Below the pieces are notes generated by a model. The model worked only from the letters and a program-made list of their open reading frames with translations, did not search any database and was not told the DNA's origin. The position numbers were made by a program, and so were the translations under genes. From the NCBI GenBank assembly GCA_945861275.1, contig CAMATZ010000024.1, positions 23,248-87,247 of the forward strand: DNA of 64,000 nucleotides, written 5' to 3'. This DNA comes from Bordetella parapertussis (GTDB lineage Bacteria; Pseudomonadota; Gammaproteobacteria; Burkholderiales; SG8-41). Of this stretch, positions 20,738 through 30,153 are shown in pieces; positions within the stretch are counted from its first letter, which is position 1, and the number at the start of each line of letters is the position of its first letter.

Positions 20738-23700
20738 ATGACTTTATCCCGTTTTACCGCTATCGAAGCAGCGCTCCGCCAACGCATCCTGGTGCTCGAC
20801 GGCGCGATGGGCACCATGATCCAGCGTTACCAACTGGATGAAAAGGCTTATCGTGGCACGCGCTTCGCGGATTTCGCGCACGACGTGAAGGGCAATAACG
20901 AGCTGCTGGTGCTGACGCAGCCGCACATTATTCAGGAAATTCACGAGCAGTATCTCGAAGCCGGCTCGGATATTATCGAGACCAACACCTTCGGCGCGCA
21001 ACGCGTCGCGCAAGCGGATTACCACATGGCGCCGCTGGCGTACGAAATGAATGTCGCGGCAGCGCGGCTGGCAAAAGCAGCGTGCGCGAAATATTCCACG
21101 CCCGATGCGCCGCGATTCGCGGCAGGCGCGTTTGGCCCGACGCCGAAAACGGCATCCATTTCCCCCGATGTCAATGACGCCGGCGCGCGCAATATTACCT
21201 TCGATGAACTGGTGACGGCCTATCTCGAACAGGCGCGTGCGCTGCACGAAGGCGGCGTGGATTTGTTCCTGGTCGAAACCATATTCGATACCTTGAACGC
21301 CAAAGCGGCGCTATTCGCCATCGACCAATTTTTCGAGGAAAGCGGCGAGCGCTACCCGGTGATGATTTCCGGCACCGTCACTGATGCTTCGGGGCGCATT
21401 CTGTCAGGGCAGACGGTGGAGGCGTTCTGGAATTCGGTGCGCCATGCCAAGCCGGTCACGATAGGGCTGAATTGCGCGCTGGGTGCGGCATTAATGCGTC
21501 CGTATATCGAGGAGCTGTCGACGATTTGCGATGCGCCGATTTGTGTGTATCCGAACGCGGGCTTGCCCAATCCGATGAGCGACACCGGCTTTGATGAAAC
21601 ACCGGTGATTACAGCGGGCTTGTTGCAAGAGTTCGCCGCAGCGGGATTTGTAAACGTTGCCGGTGGTTGTTGCGGCACCACGCCGGAGCATATTCGCGCC
21701 ATTGCGCAGGCGGTTAAATCATTGCCGCCGCGCGTGGTGCCGCTGGCCGAACACAAGCTGCGGCTGTCGGGACTGGAGCCGGCCAACATCGACGAGACGT
21801 CGCTGTTCGTCAACGTCGGCGAGCGCACCAATGTCACCGGCTCGCGCGCCTTTGCACGGCTGATTCTGAATGAGCAATACGACGAAGCGCTGGCGGTGGC
21901 GCGGCAGCAGGTCGAAAACGGCGCGCAAATCATCGACATCAATATGGACGAGGCGATGCTCGATTCGAAGGCGGCAATGGCGCGTTTTTTGAATCTGCTC
22001 GCGGGCGAGCCGGATATTTCGCGCGTGCCGGTAATGATCGACTCCTCGAAATGGGAAGTGATCGAGGCGGGACTGAAGTGCGTGCAGGGCAAGCCGGTGG
22101 TCAACTCGATCAGCATGAAAGAGGGAGAAGCCGAGTTTCTGCGGCAGGCTAAGCTGTGCAAGCGTTACGGCGCGGCGGTGATCGTGATGGCGTTTGATGA
22201 GCAAGGGCAGGCCGATACCTTCAAGCGCAAAACCGAAATCTGCAAGCGTGCCTACGACCTGCTGACGCAGCGCGTGGACTTCGCGCCCGAAGACATTATT
22301 TTCGATCCCAACATTTTCGCAATTGCCACCGGCATCGAGGACCACAACAACTACGCGGTGGATTACATCGAAGCGACGCGCTGGATACGCCAGAATTTGC
22401 CGTACGCCAAGGTCAGTGGCGGCGTGTCGAACGTGAGCTTTTCATTCCGCGGCAACGATCCGGCGCGCGAAGCCATCCACACCGTGTTTTTATATCACGC
22501 GATCAAAGCGGGTATGACCATGGGCATCGTCAATGCCGGCATGGTGGGCGTGTACGACGATCTTGCGCCGGAACTGCGCGAGCGTGTCGAAGATGTGGTG
22601 CTCAACCGGCGCGACGACGCGACCGAGCGCCTGATCGAAATCGCGGGCACGCTGAAAGCCGGCGCCGCGAAGGAAGAGCAAACGCTGGAGTGGCGCGAGG
22701 CGCCGGTGGAAAAGCGGCTGTCACACGCGCTGGTTCACGGCATTACGCAATGGATACTCGAGGACACCGAAGAAGCGCGCAGCAACATTGCAGCGGCCGG
22801 TGGACGTCCGATACAGGTGATTGAAGGCCCGCTGATGGACGGCATGAATATCGTCGGCGATTTGTTCGGCGCGGGCAAGATGTTTCTGCCGCAGGTGGTC
22901 AAATCCGCGCGCGTGATGAAACAGGCGGTGGCGCATCTGATTCCGTTTATCGAAGAAGAAAAAGCGCGCCTCGCCGGTGAATCGGGTGAAGCTGCCAAGC
23001 CCAAGGGCAAGATCGTGATCGCCACAGTCAAGGGCGATGTACACGACATCGGCAAGAATATCGTGGCTGTCGTGCTCCAGTGCAACAACTACGAAGTGGT
23101 CAATATGGGCGTGATGGCGCCGTGCCAGAAAATACTGGATACCGCGCGCGCCGAAAAGGTGGACATCATCGGTCTGTCGGGATTGATTACGCCTTCGCTC
23201 GAGGAAATGGCCCATGTCGCGCGCGAAATGCAGCGGCAGGGCTTCACGCTGCCGCTGCTGATCGGCGGCGCCACCACGTCGCGCACGCACACCGCGGTGA
23301 AAATCGCGCCGGGCTACACCAACGGCCCGACGGTGTGGGTGCCCGATGCGTCGCGCAGCGTGACCGTGTGCAGCAGCCTCTTAGCCGAAGATGAAGTCAC
23401 CCGCCGCAAGTATCTGGAAGAGCTGAACACCGACTACGAAAAAGTTCGCATACAGCACGCCAACAAAAAAGGCCCGGAGCTGATACCGCTGGCCGAAGCG
23501 CGCGCCAATCGCTTCAAAACCGATTGGCAAAAACATGCGCCGGTAGCGCCGGCTTTTCCCGGCATGAAGCTGCTGAGGAATTATGATCTCGCCGAGATTG
23601 CCGAACATATCGACTGGGGGCCGTATTTCCAGACCTGGGATCTGGCCGGCGCGTACCCGAAAATTCTCGACGATGCGGTGGTGGGGGCGGAAGCGAAAAA

Positions 23701-24463
23701 AGTGTTTGCCGACGCCAGGGCGATGCTGAAAAAAATCATCGACGGCAAATGGCTGCAGGCGCACGGCGTGCTGGGGCTGTTCGCGGCGAACAGTGTGAAT
23801 GCGGGCGAAGACATCGAAATTTACGGCGATGAGAAGCGCACTAAACCGGTGATGACCTGGCACAATCTGCGACAGCAAAACCGCAAGCCCACGGGCAATC
23901 CCAACTTGTGTCTGGGCGATTTCGTGGCGCCCAAAGACAGCGGCCACAGCAGCATTAAGGACTACGTGGGTGCGTTTGCCGTCACTGCCGGGTATGGCAT
24001 CGAGAAAAAGCTCGACGAGTTCGAGAAAAATCACGACGACTACAGCGGCATCATACTCAAGGCGCTGGCCGACCGGCTGGCGGAAGCGTTCGTGGAATTG
24101 CTGCACAAGCGCGTGCGCCGCGAGTTCTGGGGCTATGCCAGGGATGAAGCGCTCGACAATGAGGCAATGATCGCCGAGAAATATCGCGGCGTACGTCCCG
24201 CGCCTGGCTATCCCGCGTGCCCGGATCACACCGAGAAAGGCGCGTTGTTCGAGTTGCTCGACGCCAAACGCGCCGGGCTGACGCTCACCGAAAATTTTGC
24301 CATGTGCCCGGCGTCATCGGTGAGCGGTTTTTATCTCGCGCACCCGCAGTCGCAGTATTTTGCCGTCGGCAAAATAGGCAAAGATCAACTCGAGGACTAC
24401 GCGCGGCGCAAGGGCATGGCGCTGGCAGAAGCCGCGCGCTGGCTCGCGCCGACATTGGGATAA
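20738..24463 (+). CDS. metH: Cobalamin-dependent methionine synthase MetH
   Basis: This 1241-residue enzyme has all four modules. The homocysteine-binding barrel (1-330) carries its zinc cysteines in GLNCALG and [10 protein letters not shown]. The methyltetrahydrofolate (pterin) domain spans about 345-620. The cap and B12-binding domain contains [11 protein letters not shown], whose His is the lower cobalt ligand. The C-terminal AdoMet-binding reactivation domain contains [15 protein letters not shown]. It methylates homocysteine using 5-methyl-THF. The 110-base leader shows no recognisable cobalamin or SAH riboswitch. Confidence 0.97.
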   Translation: MTLSRFTAIEAALRQRILVLDGAMGTMIQRYQLDEKAYRGTRFADFAHDVKGNNELLVLTQPHIIQEIHEQYLEAGSDIIETNTFGAQRVAQADYHMAPLAYEMNVAAARLAKAACAKYSTPDAPRFAAGAFGPTPKTASISPDVNDAGARNITFDELVTAYLEQARALHEGGVDLFLVETIFDTLNAKAALFAIDQFFEESGERYPVMISGTVTDASGRILSGQTVEAFWNSVRHAKPVTIGLNCALGAALMRPYIEELSTICDAPICVYPNAGLPNPMSDTGFDETPVITAGLLQEFAAAGFVNVAGGCCGTTPEHIRAIAQAVKSLPPRVVPLAEHKLRLSGLEPANIDETSLFVNVGERTNVTGSRAFARLILNEQYDEALAVARQQVENGAQIIDINMDEAMLDSKAAMARFLNLLAGEPDISRVPVMIDSSKWEVIEAGLKCVQGKPVVNSISMKEGEAEFLRQAKLCKRYGAAVIVMAFDEQGQADTFKRKTEICKRAYDLLTQRVDFAPEDIIFDPNIFAIATGIEDHNNYAVDYIEATRWIRQNLPYAKVSGGVSNVSFSFRGNDPAREAIHTVFLYHAIKAGMTMGIVNAGMVGVYDDLAPELRERVEDVVLNRRDDATERLIEIAGTLKAGAAKEEQTLEWREAPVEKRLSHALVHGITQWILEDTEEARSNIAAAGGRPIQVIEGPLMDGMNIVGDLFGAGKMFLPQVVKSARVMKQAVAHLIPFIEEEKARLAGESGEAAKPKGKIVIATVKGDVHDIGKNIVAVVLQCNNYEVVNMGVMAPCQKILDTARAEKVDIIGLSGLITPSLEEMAHVAREMQRQGFTLPLLIGGATTSRTHTAVKIAPGYTNGPTVWVPDASRSVTVCSSLLAEDEVTRRKYLEELNTDYEKVRIQHANKKGPELIPLAEARANRFKTDWQKHAPVAPAFPGMKLLRNYDLAEIAEHIDWGPYFQTWDLAGAYPKILDDAVVGAEAKKVFADARAMLKKIIDGKWLQAHGVLGLFAANSVNAGEDIEIYGDEKRTKPVMTWHNLRQQNRKPTGNPNLCLGDFVAPKDSGHSSIKDYVGAFAVTAGYGIEKKLDEFEKNHDDYSGIILKALADRLAEAFVELLHKRVRREFWGYARDEALDNEAMIAEKYRGVRPAPGYPACPDHTEKGALFELLDAKRAGLTLTENFAMCPASSVSGFYLAHPQSQYFAVGKIGKDQLEDYARRKGMALAEAARWLAPTLG

Positions 24464-24640
24464 TTATTCGTGTTGTTTAGGCGCTCATATTATAACTATC
24501 TGTTTTTAAACGATATTTTCATAAAGCTTAATGTAAGGGTCAGTGCGGGCGCGCGACCAAAGCTGGTGTAGGATAATCTGCGTTGCATCCCAGTCACCGC
24601 ATTAGCCACATTCGCCACATTGCTCACGCTAGGAGGTGTT

Positions 24641-25456
24641 ATGAACTATCGTCGCAAAATCTCAACCGCAGTTGCTGCAGTTCTGGCCGTGGGCGCTGGT
24701 GTGCTGATGGCGCAAGGCACTGTAGGCCCCAAGGACGTCGCGTTCCCGACCGGCTTTGAGAAATGGCAGGTGTATCAACAGCTGAATCGCCACGACACCA
24801 AGCAATACCGCGAGCTTTATGCAAAACCCGAAGTGGTTAAAGCCGTGCGCGAAGGCAAGCCCATCCCCAACGGCACGGTGCTGGCGCTGGCAATTTTCGC
24901 CGCACAGGTTGATGCGGACGGCAAACCGACGCGCGATGCCAAAGGCAATTTCATCAAAGGTAAACCGATGGGCGTCACGGTGATGGAAAAGCGCCCGGGC
25001 TGGGGCGCGTCGGTGCCGGAGGCATGGCGCAACGCCGACTGGCAGTACGCATCTTATCTGCCGGACGGCAAGCCCAACGAAAAAGCCAATGCCAATATCA
25101 AGGCCTGCTTCGAATGCCATCTTCCCCATGCGAAACAGGATTTCGTGATGTCGCTCGCGGGCTTGTCAGGCACCGCGTTGGGCGCAGCGCAACGGCCGTC
25201 GGGACCCGGTTCAGTCGCCATCGCTGAATTTTTGTTCGGTCCGGAGAAAGTTTCCGTAAAAGCCGGTCAGACAATTACGTGGACCAACATCGACGATTCG
25301 CCGCATCAAGTAACCGTACAGGGCGAGACTACGCTGCGCACGCCGGTGGTACTGAAAGGACAGAGCACGTCGCTGCAGTTCAACGACGCCGGCTCGTACG
25401 GCTACATCTGCGGATTGCACCCGGGGATGAAGGGTGAGATTGTAGTTACACGCTAA
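24641..25456 (+). CDS. Secreted cytochrome P460-cupredoxin fusion protein
   Basis: This 271-residue protein starts at the ATG preceded by AGGAGGT. A signal peptide (to about residue 25) is followed by a cytochrome P460-type domain with the haem c motif C156-F-E-C159-H160 at its end. A short linker leads to a plastocyanin-like domain (about 190-271) with a full type-1 copper ligand set: H222, C257, H260 and M263. Cytochromes P460 oxidise hydroxylamine or NO-related species in ammonia oxidisers and methanotrophs; many homologues have unknown substrates. The fused cupredoxin is a natural electron acceptor. The haem would be attached by the Ccm system encoded upstream. Confidence 0.82.
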   Translation: MNYRRKISTAVAAVLAVGAGVLMAQGTVGPKDVAFPTGFEKWQVYQQLNRHDTKQYRELYAKPEVVKAVREGKPIPNGTVLALAIFAAQVDADGKPTRDAKGNFIKGKPMGVTVMEKRPGWGASVPEAWRNADWQYASYLPDGKPNEKANANIKACFECHLPHAKQDFVMSLAGLSGTALGAAQRPSGPGSVAIAEFLFGPEKVSVKAGQTITWTNIDDSPHQVTVQGETTLRTPVVLKGQSTSLQFNDAGSYGYICGLHPGMKGEIVVTR

Positions 25457-25460
25457 CTGC

Positions 25461-25530
25461 AGTGAAGTAGTGAATGGGTGAAGGGGTGAAAGAGGTACCC
25501 CCCTTCACTCTTCACCTTTCCCCTTTCACG
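25461..25530. repeat. Inverted array of GTGAAGGG/CCCTTCAC-like units
   Basis: The left arm carries AGTGAAG, GTGAATGG and GGTGAAGG variants and the right arm carries CCTTCAC, TTCACC and TTTCAC variants. The arms meet at GGTACC. It lies between convergent genes and could fold as a terminator. Confidence 0.6.
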
Positions 25531-25542
25531 TATGCACCACCC

Positions 25543-26508
25543 TTACTCCACCCGTATATTCGCCGCCTGTATCACCTTGGCGTAGCGCGCTACTTCGCTT
25601 TTGAAATAGGCCGCGAATTCCTGCGGCGTGCTGCCTACCGGATCAGCCCCTTCCTTCAGCATGAAGTCGCGCATCTCGGGTGATTTGATCGCGGCGATTA
25701 TTTCAGCACTTAACTTGTTGACGATGGCGGCGGGCGTTGCGGCAGGTACGAAGATCGCATACCAGTTCACCGACTCGAAACCCGGGTAAAGTGATGCCAG
25801 CGTCGGCAACCCGGGCGCCAGCCGGCTAGGCGCAGGGGAAGTTACCGCGAGCGCTCGCACCTTGCCGGAGCGCATATGCGGAATCATGGAGATCGCGCCG
25901 GCGAAACTGAAATCCACCTCACCGCTCATCAGTGCGATGGTTGCCGGGCCGGAGCCTTTGTAGGGAATATGCGTCGCCTGGAAACCCGCTCGCTGCTTGA
26001 ACATTTCGAGCACCAGGTGGTTGGCCGTACCCGTGCCACCCGACGCGGCATTCATCTTTCCGGCCTGCTTTCTTGCCAGTGCGATGAATTCGTTCAACGA
26101 CGCCGCCGGCAGGCTGGGATGCGCTATCAAAAACTGCGCATTCGACGAAATCTGGCTCACCGGCGCGAGATCGCGTTGCACATCAAACGGTAGATTCCTG
26201 TACAGCGTGACAGCGCTGGCGAGCGAGGCCGCCGCGCACAACAGCGTGTAACCATCGGCAGGCGATTTCGCGACCAGTTCGGTGCCGATCATGCTACCAG
26301 CGCCGGGCCGGTTTTCGACGACGACCGACTGCCCCATGCTCTCCTGAAACTTCCTGCCGAGCAGCCGTGCCTGCGGATCAAGGCCGCCGCCCGGCTGCAC
26401 CGGCACGATGATGCGCAAGGTTTTAACGGGAAAACTTTGCGCCGGCGCAGTTGCAGGCAGGCACAGCGCGAAGACCGCTGCTGCGACCGTACAAGTAACG
26501 AATTTCAT
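25543..26508 (-). CDS. Bug-type (TTT family) tripartite tricarboxylate transporter substrate-binding protein
   Basis: This 321-residue periplasmic receptor starts at MKFVTCTVAAA; the reading frame upstream runs into a repeat and is discarded. A signal peptide ends near PAQS. The family signature IVPVQPGGGLDPQARLLG follows, with VENRPGAGSMIGTELV and ADGYTLL next. Bug proteins bind small carboxylates in a Venus-flytrap fold, usually for TctAB-type permeases. No tctA or tctB gene lies in this window, so the partner is encoded elsewhere or the receptor acts in sensing. It lies in line with the phoX gene upstream. Confidence 0.9.
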   Translation of the reverse strand: MKFVTCTVAAAVFALCLPATAPAQSFPVKTLRIIVPVQPGGGLDPQARLLGRKFQESMGQSVVVENRPGAGSMIGTELVAKSPADGYTLLCAAASLASAVTLYRNLPFDVQRDLAPVSQISSNAQFLIAHPSLPAASLNEFIALARKQAGKMNAASGGTGTANHLVLEMFKQRAGFQATHIPYKGSGPATIALMSGEVDFSFAGAISMIPHMRSGKVRALAVTSPAPSRLAPGLPTLASLYPGFESVNWYAIFVPAATPAAIVNKLSAEIIAAIKSPEMRDFMLKEGADPVGSTPQEFAAYFKSEVARYAKVIQAANIRVE

Positions 26509-26534
26509 CTGGACTCCAGCCTCAGTTAAGTACC

Positions 26535-26658
26535 GTGAAGGGGCTAACTGCCGTGAAGTTGTGAAGGAGTGAAGACGTGAAGGGGGTACCCCATTCACTC
26601 CTTCACTCCTTCACTCCTTCACCCTTCACCCTTCACCCTTCACCCTTCACCCTTCACG
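26535..26658. repeat. Inverted array with tandem CCTTCAC heptamers
   Basis: The left side carries scattered GTGAAGG units. The right side (26591-26658) is a tandem run, three CCTTCACT-like octamers followed by six CCTTCAC heptamers. The array fills the gap between the bug gene's start and the phoX stop, where it could form a long hairpin and vary in copy number. Confidence 0.75.
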
Positions 26659-28585
26659 ACCCTATCTCCCCGCCATCCGCCTTGGTAATCGCCACCACCG
26701 CAGGCCGCGGCGGCATATCGGGTTTGAAATCCGGCCAGCGCGTTGACGGCTTGTCGTAGGTCGAACCTTTCTCATCACCCGGATGTTGAATCGCGAGAAA
26801 CAGTGTCTTGCCGTCAGGTGTGAATTCAGGCCCGCAGATTTCTCCGCCGCGCGGGCATGCAAAGAATGCGCGTGTGACACCACGCTGTGGGCCGCTGGTC
26901 TCGGCGGCATACGCGGTGTCGGCGAAACCCGCCGCGTCTTCCTGACCGTCGGTCACAATCCAGATTCTGCCTTTGGGGTCGAACGCGACGTTGTCCGGCG
27001 CGGCAATCCAGCCGTTGTCCGTCACCGGGCCGTGATAGCGCGCGCCATGCTCCGGCTTTTTCGGATCACCGCCGAGTATGAAAAACTCCCACGTGCATTC
27101 CGTTGCCGAGTGATCGGGCTTGCCGTTGACCATCGGCGGTACGATTTCGATGATGTGCCCATGCCGGTTCGGTCCACGAGGATTGGCGACATTCACCTGA
27201 TCCGGCTTACGCTGCTCGTTGTAGGTGAGCACGACGTAAACGCGGCCAGTGACGGGATGCGCCTCCACGTCTTCGGGGCGATCCATCGGCGTTGCGCCCA
27301 GCAAATCACCGGCGCGGCGCAGTTCGATCATCACGTCGCCCTGATTCTCGAAACCGTTCGCTTTGGTCAGCGACCCCTGTCCGTACACGATGGGCAGCCA
27401 GCGCATCTTGCCATCGGCCTCGAAACGCGCAGCGTAAAGCGTGCCGTTGTCGAGCAGATCGCGATTTGCCGCTGGCGAGTCCGCGCTGTAGCGGTCACGC
27501 GTAACGAACTTGTAGACGTAATCCATGCGCTCGTCGTCGCCCGAGTAGACGGCGACGCGTCCATCGTGGCTTATCGCGGTGGTCGCGCATTCGTGCTTGC
27601 AGCGACCCAGCGCGGTGCGCTTGACTGGCGTCGATTTCGGATCGTATGGATCGATCTCGACGATCCACCCGAAGCGGTTCGGCTCGTTGGGTTCGCGATT
27701 CAGATTGAAGCGGTCGAAATGCCGGCCCCACAAGTAGCGTCCGCGACCGTTAATGCCGTAACGCTTCCAAGCTGCGGCCTCGCGCCCCACACTTGCGTCG
27801 CCAGTGAAATAATTCTGGAGATTCTCCTCAGCCGTGAGCACCGTGCCCCAAGGCGTTACGCCGCCGGCGCAGTTGTTAAGCGTGCCGATCACGCGCGTGC
27901 CCGATACATCTGCCCGCGTGGCCATGCGCGGATGTCCTGCCGCTGGCCCCGACACGCGCATCGATGTGCTGCGCGTGGAGATGCGCCGATTGTACTGGCT
28001 GCCGCTGACCACACGCCACGCGTTGCCTTCGCGCGCGATCTCCACAACGGTGTGTCCCTGTGACGCCATCTCGGTTTCGCATTGTTCGCGCGTCATGATC
28101 TTTGGGTAATTTTGTGCCGTCATGCCCGGCCACATCAGCTGCGGTTGGTTGAGCTCATGGTTGACGCACAGCAATCCACGTGTCGAATTTTTTGAGCCGC
28201 GTGGTAGCGGCATGAAGGCCATGAAGTCATTGTTGACGCCGAACTGGCGTTCCTGCTCGTCGGCGGTTTGCACACCCGGCCTGAACTCCGGAGCGCCGGT
28301 GTGCAACGGATCACCCCAGCGTATCAGCACTTGTGTGGCGTAACCCGGCGCGACATGGTGGTTTTCATCCAGAAAGCGCCCGATCTCAGCGAAGGTCAGC
28401 GACGAACCACTGTCCTGTGGAGCGGACGTGGCGCAGCCGAACAGTCCGTAGACACCCGCCGCCGCCATGCCTTTCAAAGCCGCGCGCCGCGTCATGCGCG
28501 CGTCCATTACTTGGGCAATCGTGGGTTCGGCGGATTCGTTTGAGACGGTATCGTCCGCGTCTTCGTTGTGAATCGGCCTGTTCAT
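26654..28585 (-). CDS. PhoX family alkaline phosphatase (Tat-exported)
   Basis: This 643-residue protein has an N-terminal extension, then the twin-arginine motif MTRRAALKGM and a hydrophobic stretch ending GLFGCATS. Its body matches the PhoX/DUF839 family in segments such as GLLCVNHEL, NNCAGGVTPWGTVLTAEEN, LGRCKHECATT and GAALGR-like loops. Known PhoX enzymes are Ca2+/Fe3+ phosphomonoesterases secreted under phosphate limitation. The Cys at the end of the Tat signal could also be a lipobox. I found no clear Pho box upstream. The stop lies beside an inverted repeat array. Confidence 0.85.
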   Translation of the reverse strand: MNRPIHNEDADDTVSNESAEPTIAQVMDARMTRRAALKGMAAAGVYGLFGCATSAPQDSGSSLTFAEIGRFLDENHHVAPGYATQVLIRWGDPLHTGAPEFRPGVQTADEQERQFGVNNDFMAFMPLPRGSKNSTRGLLCVNHELNQPQLMWPGMTAQNYPKIMTREQCETEMASQGHTVVEIAREGNAWRVVSGSQYNRRISTRSTSMRVSGPAAGHPRMATRADVSGTRVIGTLNNCAGGVTPWGTVLTAEENLQNYFTGDASVGREAAAWKRYGINGRGRYLWGRHFDRFNLNREPNEPNRFGWIVEIDPYDPKSTPVKRTALGRCKHECATTAISHDGRVAVYSGDDERMDYVYKFVTRDRYSADSPAANRDLLDNGTLYAARFEADGKMRWLPIVYGQGSLTKANGFENQGDVMIELRRAGDLLGATPMDRPEDVEAHPVTGRVYVVLTYNEQRKPDQVNVANPRGPNRHGHIIEIVPPMVNGKPDHSATECTWEFFILGGDPKKPEHGARYHGPVTDNGWIAAPDNVAFDPKGRIWIVTDGQEDAAGFADTAYAAETSGPQRGVTRAFFACPRGGEICGPEFTPDGKTLFLAIQHPGDEKGSTYDKPSTRWPDFKPDMPPRPAVVAITKADGGEIGS

Positions 28586-28785
28586 GAAGGTGCCTCCTGG
28601 TTGTTTTCTTCGGTTGGCCCGCGAATACGAAGCTTAATGGAATAAGCAGAAGGAGGTACAATGTTTACGGAACGATCGGGCGTATAACAATACTAATCAC
28701 GAGGAACCGTCCGATGGTGACGCCGGAGCATCGCTGCGCATGACGCGCCGGTGTGTCAAATATGCAACAGAACTTTGATGAACCA

Positions 28786-30045
28786 ATGAAACACATCCTC
28801 GTGCTTTTCCCCAAGGATTGGGATCGTGATGAACTCGAGCAACCGCGCTATCGCGCACGCTACGCGTTTTTCTACGAAGGCTTTGATCTTTTTACGTTTC
28901 CCGAAAACGCGCGCCTGCTCACGTTTAACGTTTGGCGCTATGCCGCTAAGCTGGTCAAAAAATATCGCGGCCGCATCGATGGCGTGATCAGCAACAACGA
29001 GCAATTTGGCGCGCTGATTGCCGCTGTGGTGGCGCAGCGGCTCGGGTTGCCGGGCACCGATCCGGCGGTGATCATCGCCGCACAGCACAAGTACTACGCG
29101 CGCTGCCTGCAACAGAAAATCGTGCCGGAGGCGACGCCGCGCTTCTCGGTGTTTCCGTACCAAATGCAAACTGCTGCCGAGGTGGGCTTGCCGTTTCCGC
29201 TTTACGTGAAGCCGGTGAAGGCGACCTACTCCGTGCTCGCACGCCGGGTGGATAGTTTCACCGAGCTGCAAAAGCATCTGCGCTTCAATCCGCTGGAAAC
29301 CCTGATCCTGCACAAACTGGTGACGCCGTTTAACGATTTGATGGCGCGCTTCACGCCGTTCACCATCGACGCCCATCACCTGATCGGCGAGGAAATCATG
29401 AGCGGGATGCAGGTCAATCTCGACGGCTTCCTGCACAACGGCAAAATCACCATCCTCGGCATTGTCGATGAAGTGATGTATCCGGGCACGCAGGCCTTCA
29501 TGCGCTTCGAGTATCCGTCGCGTCTGCCCGCCGAGGTACTGGCGCGCATGCGTGCACTTGCCGAAAAATTGTTCACCGGCATCGATTACGGCTACGGCTT
29601 TTTCAACGTCGAACTGATCTATCAGCCGGAAACCGGGCGCATACAGATTATCGAAATCAATCCGCGCATGGCATCGCAAATCGTCAACCTGTATCGCCGT
29701 GTCGATGGCTACGACCCGTATGAGGTATTGATCAATCTCGCCCTCGGCGTGGCGCCGCGCATCACCGTCGGCGCGGGCGACTTCGGCGCGGCAGCGAGTT
29801 TCGTGTTCCGCCGCTTTGACGGGCGCGAAGTCGTGCGCGCGCCGCAACCGGCGCAGATCGAGTCGGTGCACCAGCGTTATCCCGATGCGCGGCTGATGTT
29901 GTATCTGAAGCGCGGCGCGAGCCTGGCGCGCGAGATGAAGTGGCTGGGCAGTTACCGCTATGCCGTGCTCAATCTAGGCGGCGCGAGCGCCGAAGACCTG
30001 CATCATCGCTACGACGAGATACGGCGGGCATTGTCGTTTGAGTGA
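28786..30045 (+). CDS. ATP-grasp family protein, substrate unknown
   Basis: This protein of about 419 residues starts at MKHILVLFPKDWD, preferred over an upstream in-frame start. An N-terminal Rossmann-like domain is followed by an ATP-grasp core: FPLYVKPVKATYSVLARRV (nucleotide lysine), then the GIDYGYGFFNVELIY and IIEINPRMASQ segments that supply metal-binding Glu and Asn. It resembles carboxylate-amine ligases of the biotin-carboxylase/D-Ala-D-Ala-ligase superfamily. It precedes mpl with a repeat between and is divergent from phoX. A peptide or cell-wall ligase role is possible, but the substrate cannot be read from sequence. Confidence 0.75.
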   Translation: MKHILVLFPKDWDRDELEQPRYRARYAFFYEGFDLFTFPENARLLTFNVWRYAAKLVKKYRGRIDGVISNNEQFGALIAAVVAQRLGLPGTDPAVIIAAQHKYYARCLQQKIVPEATPRFSVFPYQMQTAAEVGLPFPLYVKPVKATYSVLARRVDSFTELQKHLRFNPLETLILHKLVTPFNDLMARFTPFTIDAHHLIGEEIMSGMQVNLDGFLHNGKITILGIVDEVMYPGTQAFMRFEYPSRLPAEVLARMRALAEKLFTGIDYGYGFFNVELIYQPETGRIQIIEINPRMASQIVNLYRRVDGYDPYEVLINLALGVAPRITVGAGDFGAAASFVFRRFDGREVVRAPQPAQIESVHQRYPDARLMLYLKRGASLAREMKWLGSYRYAVLNLGGASAEDLHHRYDEIRRALSFE

Positions 30046-30050
30046 TTAGG

Positions 30051-30131
30051 GCGTGAAGGGTGAAACGTGAAGGGTGAAGAGTAAACCGCGCGGTTGTCGC
30101 CCTTCACGCTTCACGCTTCACCCTTCACGGC
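30051..30131. repeat. Inverted array of GTGAAGGG/CCCTTCAC units
   Basis: The left arm has GCGTGAAGGGTGAA and GTGAAGGGTGAAG. The right arm has CCCTTCACG, CTTCACGCTTCA and CCCTTCACGG. A CCGCGCGG palindrome sits in the middle. It lies between the ATP-grasp gene and mpl. Confidence 0.7.
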
Positions 30132-30153
30132 AGTTAAGTTATTCTCCCCCATC

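Noticed and set aside
26783..28063. A 426-codon plus-strand frame opposite phoX
   Set aside because: Antisense shadow of PhoX coding sequence, without signal or motif.
28586..28785. Pho box for phoX
   Set aside because: No pair of CTGTCAT-like repeats could be seen in the divergent gap.
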